The notes under the pieces: generated by a model
Seen by the model: only the letters and a program-made list of their open reading frames with translations
Database searches by the model: none
Told to the model about the DNA's origin: nothing
Assembly: GCF_003323715.1 (NCBI RefSeq)
Contig: NZ_QOIN01000049.1
Span: 45,003 to 109,002 of the forward strand
Source of the DNA: Streptomyces diacarni
GTDB lineage: Bacteria; Actinomycetota; Actinomycetes; Streptomycetales; Streptomycetaceae
Direction: 5' to 3'
Length of the DNA stretch: 64,000 nucleotides
Shown here: positions 1 through 8,564 of the stretch, piece by piece
Numbering within the stretch: position 1 is the first letter of the stretch
How the letters are laid out: the number at the start of each line of letters is the position of its first letter
Made by a program: the position numbers and the translations under genes

Positions 1-1
1 T

Positions 2-103
2 GCCGACTGGCCGCTGGCCGACGACCCCCGCCGCCGGCGCCAGGGCGAGCTGACCGTGCACTGGCACGCGCTCGCGCCACGCGGTGCGACCGCGTCGAAC
101 TGA
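2..103 (+). CDS. C-terminal end of an unidentified protein (partial)
   Basis: The frame is open from the left edge to a TGA at 101-103. It encodes 33 residues beginning ADWPLADDPRRR and ending in ATASN. The mix of acidic and hydrophobic residues looks coding, but nothing in it identifies a family. The stop codon lies inside the first unit of a 30-bp tandem repeat (82-171), so the last residues may vary between strains. It converges on the CHAD gene. A chance open frame cannot be excluded because only the tail is visible. Confidence 0.4.
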   Translation, partial: ADWPLADDPRRRRQGELTVHWHALAPRGATASN

Positions 104-171
104 CCGCCACACGGTGCGGCCGCGTCGAACTGACCGCCACACGGTGCGGCCGCGCCGAGCCGACCGCCACG
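82..171. repeat. 30-bp tandem repeat, three units
   Basis: Three head-to-tail 30-base units occupy 82-111, 112-141 and 142-171. Each begins CGGTGCG(A/G)CCGCG. The first two differ at one base and the third is more diverged. The array covers the stop codon of the partial upstream gene and fills the convergent gap before the CHAD gene, so it may be a duplicated gene end. Confidence 0.8.
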
Positions 172-237
172 CTCGCGGAGGGACCGCCGCTCTCGTGCCG
201 CCGCCGGGTGGCGCCGGGCGGGCCGAGGAGGCGCGCG

Positions 238-1431
238 CTACAGGGGGTCAGGGCCGGGGGATGTCAGCAGGCCGGGGGTCCAGTGGTGGCCGAAGGCGAA
301 GCGGGCGGCCTCGACCTCGTGGCGCTGATCGGCGTGCAGCACACCGAGCGCGTAGGCCGTGGCCGGAGCGATGCGCGGAGTCGCCGCGGCCGAGGCGGCT
401 GCCGCCGCGGCGGCAGCCGCCTGCCGGTGCCGCTCCAGCGCCTGTCCTGCGGACCGCGTCCGCGCGTCCGGCTCGCCCCGGGGCTCCAGCACCTCCTGGG
501 CGTACCGGCACAGCCGCAGCAGCACCCGCACCTGGTCCCACGCGGCGTCCTGCCGGGCCTCGGTGGCCAGCGACCGCGCGAGCCCGTCCGCGTTGTACGG
601 CGCGCCCGCACGGGAGAGCGGGAGCACGGCGACGGCGTCGGCCAGCTGCCGCCGCGCCTGCTCGGCCAGCGGTTCGAGAACCGCCGGGGCGGGCAGGCCG
701 ATCCGCGCCTCGTCCGCGCGGAACGGGGCCTCCGACGCCAGCAGCGCCACCGCGTCCGCGACAGCGTGGAAGCGGGCCGAGCCCAGCGCCTGGAGCGCCG
801 CCGAGTGGGCGCGCGTCCTGGCCAGGGTCAGCTGCCTGTCCAACAGCGCGCCCGCGCGGGCCGCACCCACCGGCAGCGCGCTCTTCGCCCGCGCCGCCGC
901 CCCGGCCCGGTCCCCCGCCCGCGCGGGAGGCCCGGTAGACCGGTCCCCGGCGTCCGGCCCCTCGGGGTCCTGCACCGGCGAGGAGGGGCCCGCCAGCCGG
1001 TGCAGCGCGCCCAGCAGCCGCTCCAGTCGCGCCGCGTACGCGTGCTCGCGGCCCAGCGTGCCCGCCAGCCAGCCCAGTTCGGTGGTCAGGCTGTCGGCCC
1101 ACGCCGCGTCGAGCAGCGGACGGTAGGTGAGCAGCGTGCCGCCCAGCCGGCGCGCCGCCGCCCGCAGGCCGTCCACAGCCTGCGCCGTACCGTCCCGCTC
1201 CGGGCCGGCTGCGCCGTCGTGGCCCGTACCGCCGCCGGAACCCCCCGCTCCGCCCGCTCCCCGGGCGTGCGCGCGCAGTGCGCGCAGGAACTCCGCCGCG
1301 CGCCCGTGCAGATAGCCTCCGAGCACGTCGGCGGCGCTGCCCGTCACCGCCGCAGGGACCGGCCCTTCCTCCTCCGCGTCCCGCGTACCGGCCACGGGCT
1401 CGACCACCATGTCCCGGCTCCGTCCGACCAT
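238..1431 (-). CDS. CHAD domain protein (polyphosphate-binding type)
   Basis: A protein of about 397 residues. It is rich in Arg and His and built of amphipathic helices, with repeated patterns such as LGGYLHGRAAEFLRALRAHA near the N-terminus and a matching set in the second half, as expected of a CHAD (conserved histidine alpha-helical) domain. CHAD proteins bind polyphosphate, and this gene follows ppk on the same strand, so a role on polyphosphate granules is the natural inference. The start at 1431 is preferred because AAGGGG lies just upstream. Starts at 1410 and 1491 are possible, and the longest would translate an 18-bp tandem repeat. Confidence 0.8.
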   Translation of the reverse strand: MVGRSRDMVVEPVAGTRDAEEEGPVPAAVTGSAADVLGGYLHGRAAEFLRALRAHARGAGGAGGSGGGTGHDGAAGPERDGTAQAVDGLRAAARRLGGTLLTYRPLLDAAWADSLTTELGWLAGTLGREHAYAARLERLLGALHRLAGPSSPVQDPEGPDAGDRSTGPPARAGDRAGAAARAKSALPVGAARAGALLDRQLTLARTRAHSAALQALGSARFHAVADAVALLASEAPFRADEARIGLPAPAVLEPLAEQARRQLADAVAVLPLSRAGAPYNADGLARSLATEARQDAAWDQVRVLLRLCRYAQEVLEPRGEPDARTRSAGQALERHRQAAAAAAAAASAAATPRIAPATAYALGVLHADQRHEVEAARFAFGHHWTPGLLTSPGPDPL

Positions 1432-1450
1432 CACGACCCCTTCCCCGCCT

Positions 1451-1492
1451 CGCACGGACGCCCCGGCTCGCACGGACGCCCCGGCTCGCACG
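1451..1492. repeat. 18-bp tandem repeat between ppk and the CHAD gene
   Basis: Two exact copies of CGCACGGACGCCCCGGCT (1451-1468, 1469-1486) are followed by a partial third. On the minus strand they lie in the leader of the CHAD gene, or encode Arg-Ala-Gly-Ala-Ser-Val repeats if an upstream start is used. Confidence 0.8.
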
Positions 1493-1537
1493 TTCGCCGC
1501 GTGCTCGCGCCGTGCGAGTGCCGGCCGAGGCCGGCGC

Positions 1538-3748
1538 TCATGTCGCCACCGTCGGGCCGCGCTTGCGCCGCCGCCCCTCGATCAGCAGCTCCTGCACGTT
1601 CGGCAGCGGCTGCCCTTCCCCGTCGGCCGCCTGCGCGTGGCGCGTCCACACCCCGTCGGGCCCCAGGTGCCACGACGCGGTCGTGTCCGCCATGCCCGTG
1701 GTCAGCAGCCGGTTCAAGGACGTCCGGTGGGTGGGGTCGGTCACCCGCACCAGCGCCTCGATGCGCCGGTCCAGGTTGCGGTGCATCATGTCCGCGCTGC
1801 CCAGCCACACCTCGGGATCGCCGCCCTGCGCGAAGCTGAAGACGCGGGAGTGCTCCAGGAACCGGCCCAGCACACTGCGCACGCGGATGTTGTCGCTGAG
1901 GCCCGGCACCCCGGGGCGCAGCGCGCAGATGCCTCGCACCCACACGTCCACCGGCACGCCCGCCATGGAGGCGCGGTAGAGCGCGTCGCACACCGCCTCG
2001 TCCACGATGGAGTTGACCTTGATCCGTACATACGCCTCGCGCCCGGCTCTGTGGTGGGTGACCTCCTTCTTGATGCGGGAGACCAGCCCCTCCCGCACCG
2101 AGTGCGGGGCGACCAGCAGCCGCCGGTAGGTCTCGCGCCGCGAGTAGCCCGAGAGCCGGTTGAACAGGTCCGACAGGTCGGCGCCCACCTGCTGGTCCGC
2201 GGTCAGCAGGCCGAGGTCCTCGTACAGCCGCGCCGTCTTGGGGTGGTAGTTGCCGGTGCCGACGTGCGCGTACCGGCGCAGCACCTCGTCCTCCTGCCGC
2301 ACCACCAGCGACAGCTTGCAGTGCGTCTTGAGCCCCACCAGGCCGTAGACGACATGGCATCCCGCCTCTTCCAGCTTCCGCGCCCACTTGATGTTGGCCT
2401 GCTCGTCGAAGCGGGCCTTGAGCTCCACGAGGACCAGCACCTGCTTGCCCGACTCGGCCGCGTCGATCAGCGCGTCCACGATCGGCGAGTCGCCCGAGGT
2501 GCGGTACAGGGTCTGCTTGATGGCCAGTACGCCCGGGTCGGCCGCGGCCTGCTCCAGGAACGCCTGCACGGAGGTGGAGAACGAGTCGTAGGGGTGGTGC
2601 AGCAGCACGTCGCGTTCGCGCAGCGCGGCGAAGATGTCGGGGGGCGACGCCGACTCCACCTCCGCCAGGGCCCGGTGCGTTCCCGCCACGAACTTCGGGT
2701 ACTTGAGCTCGGGCCGGTCCATGGCCGAGGCGATGCCCGAGAGCCCCGTGAGGTCCAGCGGGCCCGGCAGCGGATACACCTCCGCCTCGCCGACCTTCAG
2801 CTCCCGCACCAGCAGATCCAGCACGTACGGGTCGATGGACTCCTCGACCTCCAGCCGGACCGGGGGGCCGAAGCGGCGCCGCATCAGCTCCTTCTCCAGC
2901 GCCTGGAGGAGGTTCTCCGCGTCGTCCTCCTCCACCTCCAGGTCCTCGTTCCGCGTCACCCGGAACATGTGGTGGCCCAGCACCTCCATGCCGGGGAAGA
3001 GTTCCTCCAGGTGGGCGGCGATGACGTCTTCGAGCGGCACGTAACGGTGCGGGGAGGCCTCCAGGAACCGCGGCAGCAGCGGCGGAACCTTCACCCGCGC
3101 GAAGTGGTGGTGCCCGCTGACGGGGTTGCGGACGACCACCGCCAGGTTCAGCGACAGACCCGAGATGTAGGGGAAGGGGTGCGCGGGGTCCACCGCCAGC
3201 GGCGTGAGCACCGGGTAGATCTGCTGCCGGAACATGCGAAACAGCCGCGCCTGTTCCTTCTCCGTCAACGCGGCCCAGCGGATCAGGTGCAGCCCCTCCT
3301 GCGCCAGCGCCGGCGCCACGTCCTGCTGGTAGCACGCGGCGTGCCGTGCCATCAGTTCGCGGGACCGGCTCCAGATCCCCTCCAGCACCTCGCGCGGCTG
3401 GAGCCCCGAAGCGCTGCGCGTCGCCACGCCCGTCGCTATCCGCCGCTTGAGCCCCGCGACCCGCACCATGAAGAACTCGTCGAGGTTGCTCGCGAAGATC
3501 GCCAGGAAGTTCGCCCGTTCGAGCAGCGGGGTACGCGGGTCCTCCGCCAGTTCGAGCACCCGCTCGTTGAACGCGAGCCAGCTGCGTTCGCGGTCCAGGA
3601 ACCGGTCGGCGGGCAGGTCTGCGGCGGTGTGCGCCGGGTGGCCGCCGCCGTCCTCGAAACTGTCGACATCCGAGTCGATGTCCGGGTCAAGGCCCAGGTC
3701 GGGGCCCGCGCCGGGAACATTGCTGGGGCGGTGCGGTTGCTGGGTCAT
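1538..3748 (-). CDS. ppk: polyphosphate kinase 1
   Basis: This 736-residue protein is the PPK1 type that reversibly transfers the ATP gamma-phosphate to polyphosphate. The N-terminal domain holds DRERSWLAFNERVLELA and the FLAIFASNLDEFFMVRVAGL helix. The middle domain includes PVLTPLAVDPAHPFPYISGL. The two PLD-like C domains hold the phosphorylated histidine in GNYHPKTARLYEDLG (about His502) and a second conserved block, LSDNIRVRS...EHSRVF. The length is typical. The start MTQQPHRPSN at 3748 is chosen because the reading frame further upstream is arginine/proline-rich shadow sequence overlapping mshD. The gene has its own upstream region with PHO-like repeats and is followed by the CHAD gene. 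Confidence 0.95.
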   Translation of the reverse strand: MTQQPHRPSNVPGAGPDLGLDPDIDSDVDSFEDGGGHPAHTAADLPADRFLDRERSWLAFNERVLELAEDPRTPLLERANFLAIFASNLDEFFMVRVAGLKRRIATGVATRSASGLQPREVLEGIWSRSRELMARHAACYQQDVAPALAQEGLHLIRWAALTEKEQARLFRMFRQQIYPVLTPLAVDPAHPFPYISGLSLNLAVVVRNPVSGHHHFARVKVPPLLPRFLEASPHRYVPLEDVIAAHLEELFPGMEVLGHHMFRVTRNEDLEVEEDDAENLLQALEKELMRRRFGPPVRLEVEESIDPYVLDLLVRELKVGEAEVYPLPGPLDLTGLSGIASAMDRPELKYPKFVAGTHRALAEVESASPPDIFAALRERDVLLHHPYDSFSTSVQAFLEQAAADPGVLAIKQTLYRTSGDSPIVDALIDAAESGKQVLVLVELKARFDEQANIKWARKLEEAGCHVVYGLVGLKTHCKLSLVVRQEDEVLRRYAHVGTGNYHPKTARLYEDLGLLTADQQVGADLSDLFNRLSGYSRRETYRRLLVAPHSVREGLVSRIKKEVTHHRAGREAYVRIKVNSIVDEAVCDALYRASMAGVPVDVWVRGICALRPGVPGLSDNIRVRSVLGRFLEHSRVFSFAQGGDPEVWLGSADMMHRNLDRRIEALVRVTDPTHRTSLNRLLTTGMADTTASWHLGPDGVWTRHAQAADGEGQPLPNVQELLIEGRRRKRGPTVAT

Positions 3749-3809
3749 ACCGCCATTGTCGATGCTCTTCACGAGGATGAGGCGGGGCATTTCGCGAGCC
3801 TCGCAAGCG

Positions 3810-3853
3810 AGTTTGAATCGCTGGTTACGCCCACATGGCAACCCGGGGTGACC
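3810..3853 (-). promoter_or_regulatory. candidate PHO boxes (PhoP site) upstream of ppk
   Basis: Read on the minus strand, four consecutive 11-base units run GGTCACCCCGG, GTTGCCATGTG, GGCGTAACCAG and CGATTCAAACT. The first fits the Streptomyces PHO-box consensus G(G/T)TCAYYYR(G/C)G closely and the others loosely, with the expected 11-base period. The array ends about 60 bases before the ppk start. PhoP control of ppk is established in other Streptomyces. The site here is inferred from spacing and similarity. Confidence 0.55.
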
Positions 3854-3942
3854 CTGGTTGCCCCGGAGTTCGCCGCGCCTGCCGGCGCCCCTCCCCGGCC
3901 GCGCTGGGGCGGCCGGGACGCGGGGACGGCCGCAGGCGGCTC

Positions 3943-4842
3943 CTACGTTTCGGTGCGGTACATCAGGTCGGTCTCGTAGGTGCTGAAGCCGAGGGCCTCG
4001 TAGACCCTGACGGCGGCCACGTTGTCGGCGTCGACGTACAGCATGGCCGTCGGCAGTCCCCGGTCCCGCGCGAGGTGGCGGAGACCGATGGTGGTGAGGG
4101 CCTTGCCGAGGCCGCCGCCCTGTTCGCCGGGGGCGACGCCGAGTACGTACACCTCGCCGAGACCCTCCGCCGCGTGCACCTTGGTCCAGTGGAAGGCGAT
4201 CAGGCGTCCGCCGCGTTCGGCGAGGAAGAAGCCCGCGGGGTCGAACCACTCCTCCGCCTTGCGGTCGTCGAGGTCGCGCTGGGTGAGTCCGCCCTGCTCG
4301 GGGTGGTGGGCGAAAGCGGCGGCGTTGAGCGCCAGCCAGTCCGCGTCGTCCTCGCCGGCCCTGAAGGTCCTGACGGTGACCCCTTCGGGGAGTGTGGGCT
4401 CGGGCTGGTCCCAGCCGGCCAGCGGCCGCCGCAGCTGCCGCAGTTCGCGGAAGAGGGTGAGGCCGAGGCTCTGGGCGAGATGGCGGGCGGCGGGGTGCCC
4501 GCCGTGCGCCCACAGGCGCAGCCGCCGCCCTGACATCTCCAGCAGGGCCTGGCCGAGCCGCCTGCCGTGGCCGTTCCCGCGCGCTGCCGGGGCGACGACG
4601 AGTTCGGCGGCGGGCGCCTCCACGGGGTCGGTGTCCTCGAGTTGCGCGTACCCGGCCAGGGTGCCGTCGCCGGTGCGCAGCAGCAGGTGGCGGACCGCCT
4701 CGCGGGGGCCGCCGCGCAGGTGGATGCGGCCCTGTTCGGACACGGCGGCCTGGCCGTCCTGCCGCGCGGCCTCCTCGATCAGCGCCTGGACCTCGGGTAC
4801 GACGCCTGCGGGTACCTCGTCCACAACTTCCACGTCACTCAT
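3943..4842 (-). CDS. mshD: mycothiol synthase (MshD)
   Basis: A tandem GNAT protein of 299 residues, the normal MshD length. MshD acetylates the cysteinyl amine of Cys-GlcN-Ins with acetyl-CoA, the last step of mycothiol synthesis. The N-terminal GNAT half has VVAPAARGNGHGRRLGQALL. The active C-terminal half has FFLAERGGRLIAFHWTKVH, then the acetyl-CoA loop VLGVAPGEQGGGLGKALTT and the closing VRVYEALGFSTYETDLMY. The start MSDVEVVDEV lies 10 bases after the stop of the kinase gene upstream, so it can be read from the protease/two-component transcript. About 200 bases, including PHO-like repeats, separate it from ppk. Confidence 0.93.
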   Translation of the reverse strand: MSDVEVVDEVPAGVVPEVQALIEEAARQDGQAAVSEQGRIHLRGGPREAVRHLLLRTGDGTLAGYAQLEDTDPVEAPAAELVVAPAARGNGHGRRLGQALLEMSGRRLRLWAHGGHPAARHLAQSLGLTLFRELRQLRRPLAGWDQPEPTLPEGVTVRTFRAGEDDADWLALNAAAFAHHPEQGGLTQRDLDDRKAEEWFDPAGFFLAERGGRLIAFHWTKVHAAEGLGEVYVLGVAPGEQGGGLGKALTTIGLRHLARDRGLPTAMLYVDADNVAAVRVYEALGFSTYETDLMYRTET

Positions 4843-4852
4843 GGGACCGACC

Positions 4853-6481
4853 CTACGGCGAAGGGGCTCTGGGGGGTGCCGTGGGCGCCCCGGGCAGCCG
4901 GAGCACCGCCTCGGTGCCGGGCCCGCCGTCCTCGGGCCGCCGCAGCCACACCTGCCCGCCGCTCTGCGCGACCGTGCGGGCGACGATGGACAGGCCAAGG
5001 CCCGAGCCCGGCAGGCTGCGCGCCGAGGGGGAGCGCCAGAAGCGGTCGAAGACGTGCGGGAGGTCCTCGGTGGGCACGCCGGGCCCGTGGTCGCGCACCG
5101 TCAGTGTTCCGCCGTGCAGCGCGGTGCGCACGGTGCCGCCCTCGGGGCTGAACTTGATCGCGTTGTCCAGCAGGTTGACCACGGACCGCTCCAGTGCGGC
5201 GGGCTCGCCGCGCACGTACCAGGGCTCCAGCGCGGTCGTCAGGGTGAGCCGCGGTCCGCGCGGGCGCACCCGGTCGACGGCGCGTTCGACGATCTCGTGC
5301 AGTCCGACGATGCCGCTGTGCGCCGGGTCGCCGGGCTCGCCCGGCACGCTCCCGGCGGCCGTACCGGTGCCCGGGCCCGTACCGGTGCCCGGGCCTGCGC
5401 CTGCGCCTGCGCCTGCGCCTGCGCCTGCGCCTGCGGCGAACGTTCCGTGCGGGCGGGAGAGCTCTTGCAGGTCGCCGATGAGCGCGCCGAGTTCGGTCAT
5501 CTGCGCCTGCACAGAGGCCAGCAGTTCCCTGCGGTCGTCCTCGGGCAGTGCGCGCCCGGTCTCCTCACTGCGGACCAGCAGGTCGATGTTGGTGCGCAGC
5601 GAGGTGAGCGGGGTGCGCAGCTCGTGCCCCGCGTCGGCGATAAGCTGCTGCTGGAGTTCGCGGGAGCTGGCCAGGGCCTCGGTCATCGCGTTGAAGGAGC
5701 GGGAGAGGCGGGCGATCTCGTCGTCGCCCTCGGCGGGGATGCGCACGGCCAGGTCCTCGGTGCGGGCGATGTGTTCGACCGCACCGGTGAGCCGGTCGAC
5801 GGGGCGCAGTCCGGCGCGGGCGAGGGCGACTCCGGCGCCCGCGGCGCCCAGGACGCCGGCGCCGCCGACCAGGGCGAGGATGAGCGCGAGCTGGCGCAGC
5901 GACTCGTCGATCTCGGTCAGGGGCCGGGCCAGCGAGACGGCGAGCCCCGTGCCGGGCACCTGGGTGGTGCGCACCCGGTACTCGGTGCCGTTGGAAGCGC
6001 GCGCGGTGTGCAGGGACTGGCTGCGGTCGCGCTCGGCGACACCGACGTCGGCGGTGGTCACATCGAGTTTGCGGCCGACGATCACGCAGCTGCCGCCGGA
6101 GGTGTCGACGACCTGCACGGTGGCGCCGAAGGGGTTGGGCGCCGGCTGGTCGGGCGGGGTGCACTGGCCGGAGCGGACGCGGTCGACGACGGCGCTGGGC
6201 GCGACGGAGTTGTCGCGCAGCGAGTCGTCGAGGGAGCTGAGCAGCTGGGCCCTCACCAGGAACCAGCAGGTGGTCGCGCAGGCGGCGACGGCGAGCGCGA
6301 CCGTCGCCGCGGCCAGCATCGCCAGGCGCCCGCGCAGCGGCATGGAGACGGCGCGCGCGCCCTCGCGCCGCAGCCGGAACCAGACCCTCCGCGGGCTCGG
6401 CCCCGGGCTCGGACTCGGATGCGGAGGAGGGCCCGGGGTGGGAGCGGTGTGCGGCGGCGTGCCGGGGGCGCCGTGGGTCAC
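4853..6481 (-). CDS. sensor histidine kinase (MprB-like)
   Basis: A 542-residue membrane kinase. After a Pro-rich N-terminus there is a transmembrane segment (about 53-76), an extracytoplasmic sensor of about 120 residues with two Cys (SGQC, GGSC) and a second segment (about 190-212, LALILALVGGAGVLGAAGAG). Then come HAMP, HisKA with ADAGHELRTPLTSLRTN, and HATPase_c with NLLDNAIKFSPEGG, DHGPGVPTEDLPHVFDRF and GSGLGLSIVARTV. The linker between HisKA and HATPase_c carries an unusual Gly-Ala/Gly-Thr-Pro low-complexity insert. The GTG start overlaps the regulator's TGA by 4 bases (GTGA), implying coupled translation. Gene order resembles mprA-mprB. Confidence 0.9.
   Translation of the reverse strand: MTHGAPGTPPHTAPTPGPPPHPSPSPGPSPRRVWFRLRREGARAVSMPLRGRLAMLAAATVALAVAACATTCWFLVRAQLLSSLDDSLRDNSVAPSAVVDRVRSGQCTPPDQPAPNPFGATVQVVDTSGGSCVIVGRKLDVTTADVGVAERDRSQSLHTARASNGTEYRVRTTQVPGTGLAVSLARPLTEIDESLRQLALILALVGGAGVLGAAGAGVALARAGLRPVDRLTGAVEHIARTEDLAVRIPAEGDDEIARLSRSFNAMTEALASSRELQQQLIADAGHELRTPLTSLRTNIDLLVRSEETGRALPEDDRRELLASVQAQMTELGALIGDLQELSRPHGTFAAGAGAGAGAGAGAGPGTGTGPGTGTAAGSVPGEPGDPAHSGIVGLHEIVERAVDRVRPRGPRLTLTTALEPWYVRGEPAALERSVVNLLDNAIKFSPEGGTVRTALHGGTLTVRDHGPGVPTEDLPHVFDRFWRSPSARSLPGSGLGLSIVARTVAQSGGQVWLRRPEDGGPGTEAVLRLPGAPTAPPRAPSP
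5395..5437. repeat. 6-bp microsatellite inside the kinase gene
   Basis: About seven uninterrupted CCTGCG/CCTGCGC units encode an alternating Gly-Ala run in the linker between HisKA and HATPase_c. The unit length is a multiple of three, so copy-number change would lengthen or shorten the linker without breaking the frame. Confidence 0.75.
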
Positions 6482-7260
6482 GTGTCGTCCCGCAGGACGT
6501 AGCCGACACCGCGCACCGTGTGCACCAGCCGGGGCTCGCCGCCCGCCTCGGTCTTGCGCCGCAGGTACATCACGTACACGTCGAGCGAGTTGGAGGACGG
6601 CTCGAAGTCGAAGCCCCAGACGGCCTTGAGGATCTGTTCGCGGGTGAGGACCTGGCGCGGGTGGGCCAGGAACATCTCCAGCAGCGTGTACTCGGTGCGG
6701 GTCAGCTCGACGGGCCGCCCGCCGCGTGTCACCTCGCGGGTGCGCAGGTCCATGCGCAGGTCGGCGAAGGAGAGCGTCTCCGGCTCCTGCGTGGCGTCGG
6801 CGTGCGCCTGCTCGCGCGCGTAGGAGCTGCGGCGCAGCAGCGCGCGGACGCGGGCGAGGAGTTCGTCGAGCTCGAAGGGTTTGACGAGGTAGTCGTCGGC
6901 GCCCGCGTCCAGCCCCGAGACGCGGTCGCCGACGGTGTCGCGGGCGGTCAGCATGAGGATCGGCACGCGCTGCCCGGTGGCGCGCAGCCGGCGCGCCGCG
7001 GTCAGCCCGTCCATCCGCGGCATCAGGACGTCGAGCACGACGAGGTCGGGGCGGTGCGCGGCCACCTGGTCGAGCGCCTCGGCGCCGTCGGAGGCCAGCA
7101 CGGTCGTGTACCCCTCGAAGCTCAGGCTGCGGCGCAGCGCGTCCCGGACGGCGGGCTCGTCGTCGACGACGAGGACGGTCGGCTCCTCGGCCGCCGGGGC
7201 GGGGCCCGAGGCCGGGGCCGGGGACGCGGCGGGTGGGGTGGAGGGGGTGTCGGAGGGCAT
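6478..7260 (-). CDS. OmpR-family response regulator (MprA-like)
   Basis: This 260-residue regulator starts with an Ala/Pro-rich tail of about 25 residues, then a receiver domain: VVDDEPAVRDALR acidic pocket, phospho-acceptor Asp in LVVLDVLMPRMDGL, Thr in ILMLTARD and Lys in DDYLVKPFELDELLARV. A winged-helix output domain ends LRRKTEAGGEPRLVHTVRGVGYVL. It sits between an HtrA-like protease gene and its partner kinase, whose start overlaps its stop. In mycobacteria the corresponding MprAB pair responds to envelope stress and controls pepD. The same circuit is inferred here. Confidence 0.9.
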   Translation of the reverse strand: MPSDTPSTPPAASPAPASGPAPAAEEPTVLVVDDEPAVRDALRRSLSFEGYTTVLASDGAEALDQVAAHRPDLVVLDVLMPRMDGLTAARRLRATGQRVPILMLTARDTVGDRVSGLDAGADDYLVKPFELDELLARVRALLRRSSYAREQAHADATQEPETLSFADLRMDLRTREVTRGGRPVELTRTEYTLLEMFLAHPRQVLTREQILKAVWGFDFEPSSNSLDVYVMYLRRKTEAGGEPRLVHTVRGVGYVLRDDT

Positions 7261-7427
7261 GGCCCCCAGCTTGGCACCGTCCCCCCTCCCCGCACCCGCC
7301 GGAACGCCAGGACCACCCGGAACGTCGGGCGAGGCCGGGGCGCCGGGACTGGCCGGGCCATCGGGAGCGGCCGGAGCCACGGGAGCCACCGAGGGCGTGC
7401 GCGGTGCCCGCCGGGAAACCGGCACCG

Positions 7428-8564
7428 TCACGCGCCGCCCCCGCTGTCCCCGCCGTTCCGCAGAGTGCCCAGGTCCTGCTTCAGGTCGTTGACGGGGATC
7501 GCGAAGCCGAGGCCGACGCTGCCCGCGCCGGACTGCGACGCCTGCCCCTGGCCCTGGCCCTGTCCCGAGCCTGCCGGAAGGATCGCCGAGTTGATGCCGA
7601 CGACCTGCCCGGACATGGTGAACAGGGGGCCTCCTGAGTTGCCCGGGTTGAGGGAGGCGTCGGTCTGGAGGGCCTTGTAGGTCGTCGTCTCGCCCTGGAC
7701 GCCGCCGTTGTACTCGCCGCCGTCGAACTCGAACGGCCACTCGCCGTCGAGCCCGCCGCCACCGCCCTGGCCCGGGAGCTGCCCCTGGTCGCCGTCCGTC
7801 TTGGGGACCTTCACCTCGCGGTTCTTGGCGGAGACGATGCCGCTGGTCACCGTGTTGGACAGGCCCTGGGGCGAGCCGATGGCGACGACCTGGTCGCCGA
7901 CGCCGACGTCGTCCGAGTCGCCGAGCGGCGCCGGCTTGAGACCGTCACGCCCGTCCGCCTTGATCAGGGCGAGGTCCTTGTCGGGGTCGGTGCCCACGAC
8001 GTCGGCCTGTGCCGTCTTGCCGTCGCTGAACGTCACCTTGACGCTGTCGGCCCCCGCCACGACGTGGTTGTTGGTGACGATCTGGCCGTCCTCGGTGATG
8101 ATCACGCCGGATCCCGTGGACTGGCCCGAACCGGAGTTCGCCTTGATCTCCACCACGCTGTCCTTCACGCTCCGCACCACGTCGGAGACCGTGCCCTGGG
8201 CCGCGGCGTTGGTGCCGTCGGCGGCGGGCGCGGAGGCGCTCGGCGCACCGCGGCCGCCGAGCAGTTCCTGCATCCCGAAGGCGGTGCCCCCGCCGATCAC
8301 GGCCGCCCCCACGGCCACCGCCGTCAGCAGCGCGGCGGGCCGCCGCATCCGCCGAGGCTTCGCGTGCGGGTGCGCGGCGGGCGGTTCGGCGGGCGGCGGG
8401 GGCACGGCCCCGAAGGTGGCGGTGTCCGCCCACGGCGCGCCCGCGCCCTGCTGCCCCGAGTCCTGCCGCGCCTGCTGCCCCGAACTCTGCTGCCCCGTAC
8501 CCGGCTGGGTGTTCCTCGCGAAGTTCTCCATGGCACGAGCGTCGCCCCGCAACATGAAAGCCAT
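7428..8564 (-). CDS. membrane-anchored trypsin-like (HtrA/PepD-type) serine protease
   Basis: A 378-residue protein. A cytoplasmic Gln/Pro-rich stretch precedes one transmembrane segment (PAALLTAVAVGAAVIGGGTA, about 100-120). The exported trypsin-like domain has the full triad: His in IVTNNHVVAGAD, Asp in DPDKDLALIKAD and Ser in NPGNSGGPLFT. An insert with Gly/Asp/Glu-rich sequence precedes TYKALQTDASLNPG. The protein ends soon after LGFAIPVNDLKQDLGTL with no PDZ domain, unlike DegP or PepD. The start at 8564 is favoured by AGGGG eight bases upstream; 8531 lacks one. It lies upstream of the response-regulator and kinase genes on the same strand. Confidence 0.88.
   Translation of the reverse strand: MAFMLRGDARAMENFARNTQPGTGQQSSGQQARQDSGQQGAGAPWADTATFGAVPPPPAEPPAAHPHAKPRRMRRPAALLTAVAVGAAVIGGGTAFGMQELLGGRGAPSASAPAADGTNAAAQGTVSDVVRSVKDSVVEIKANSGSGQSTGSGVIITEDGQIVTNNHVVAGADSVKVTFSDGKTAQADVVGTDPDKDLALIKADGRDGLKPAPLGDSDDVGVGDQVVAIGSPQGLSNTVTSGIVSAKNREVKVPKTDGDQGQLPGQGGGGGLDGEWPFEFDGGEYNGGVQGETTTYKALQTDASLNPGNSGGPLFTMSGQVVGINSAILPAGSGQGQGQGQASQSGAGSVGLGFAIPVNDLKQDLGTLRNGGDSGGGA

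Noticed and set aside
1409..3979. Long plus-strand frame (856 codons) opposite ppk
   Set aside because: It is the antisense shadow of ppk, rich in Arg/His/Val/Gln, with no domain.
6518..7680. Plus-strand frames opposite the response regulator
   Set aside because: Antisense shadows of a clear OmpR-family gene.
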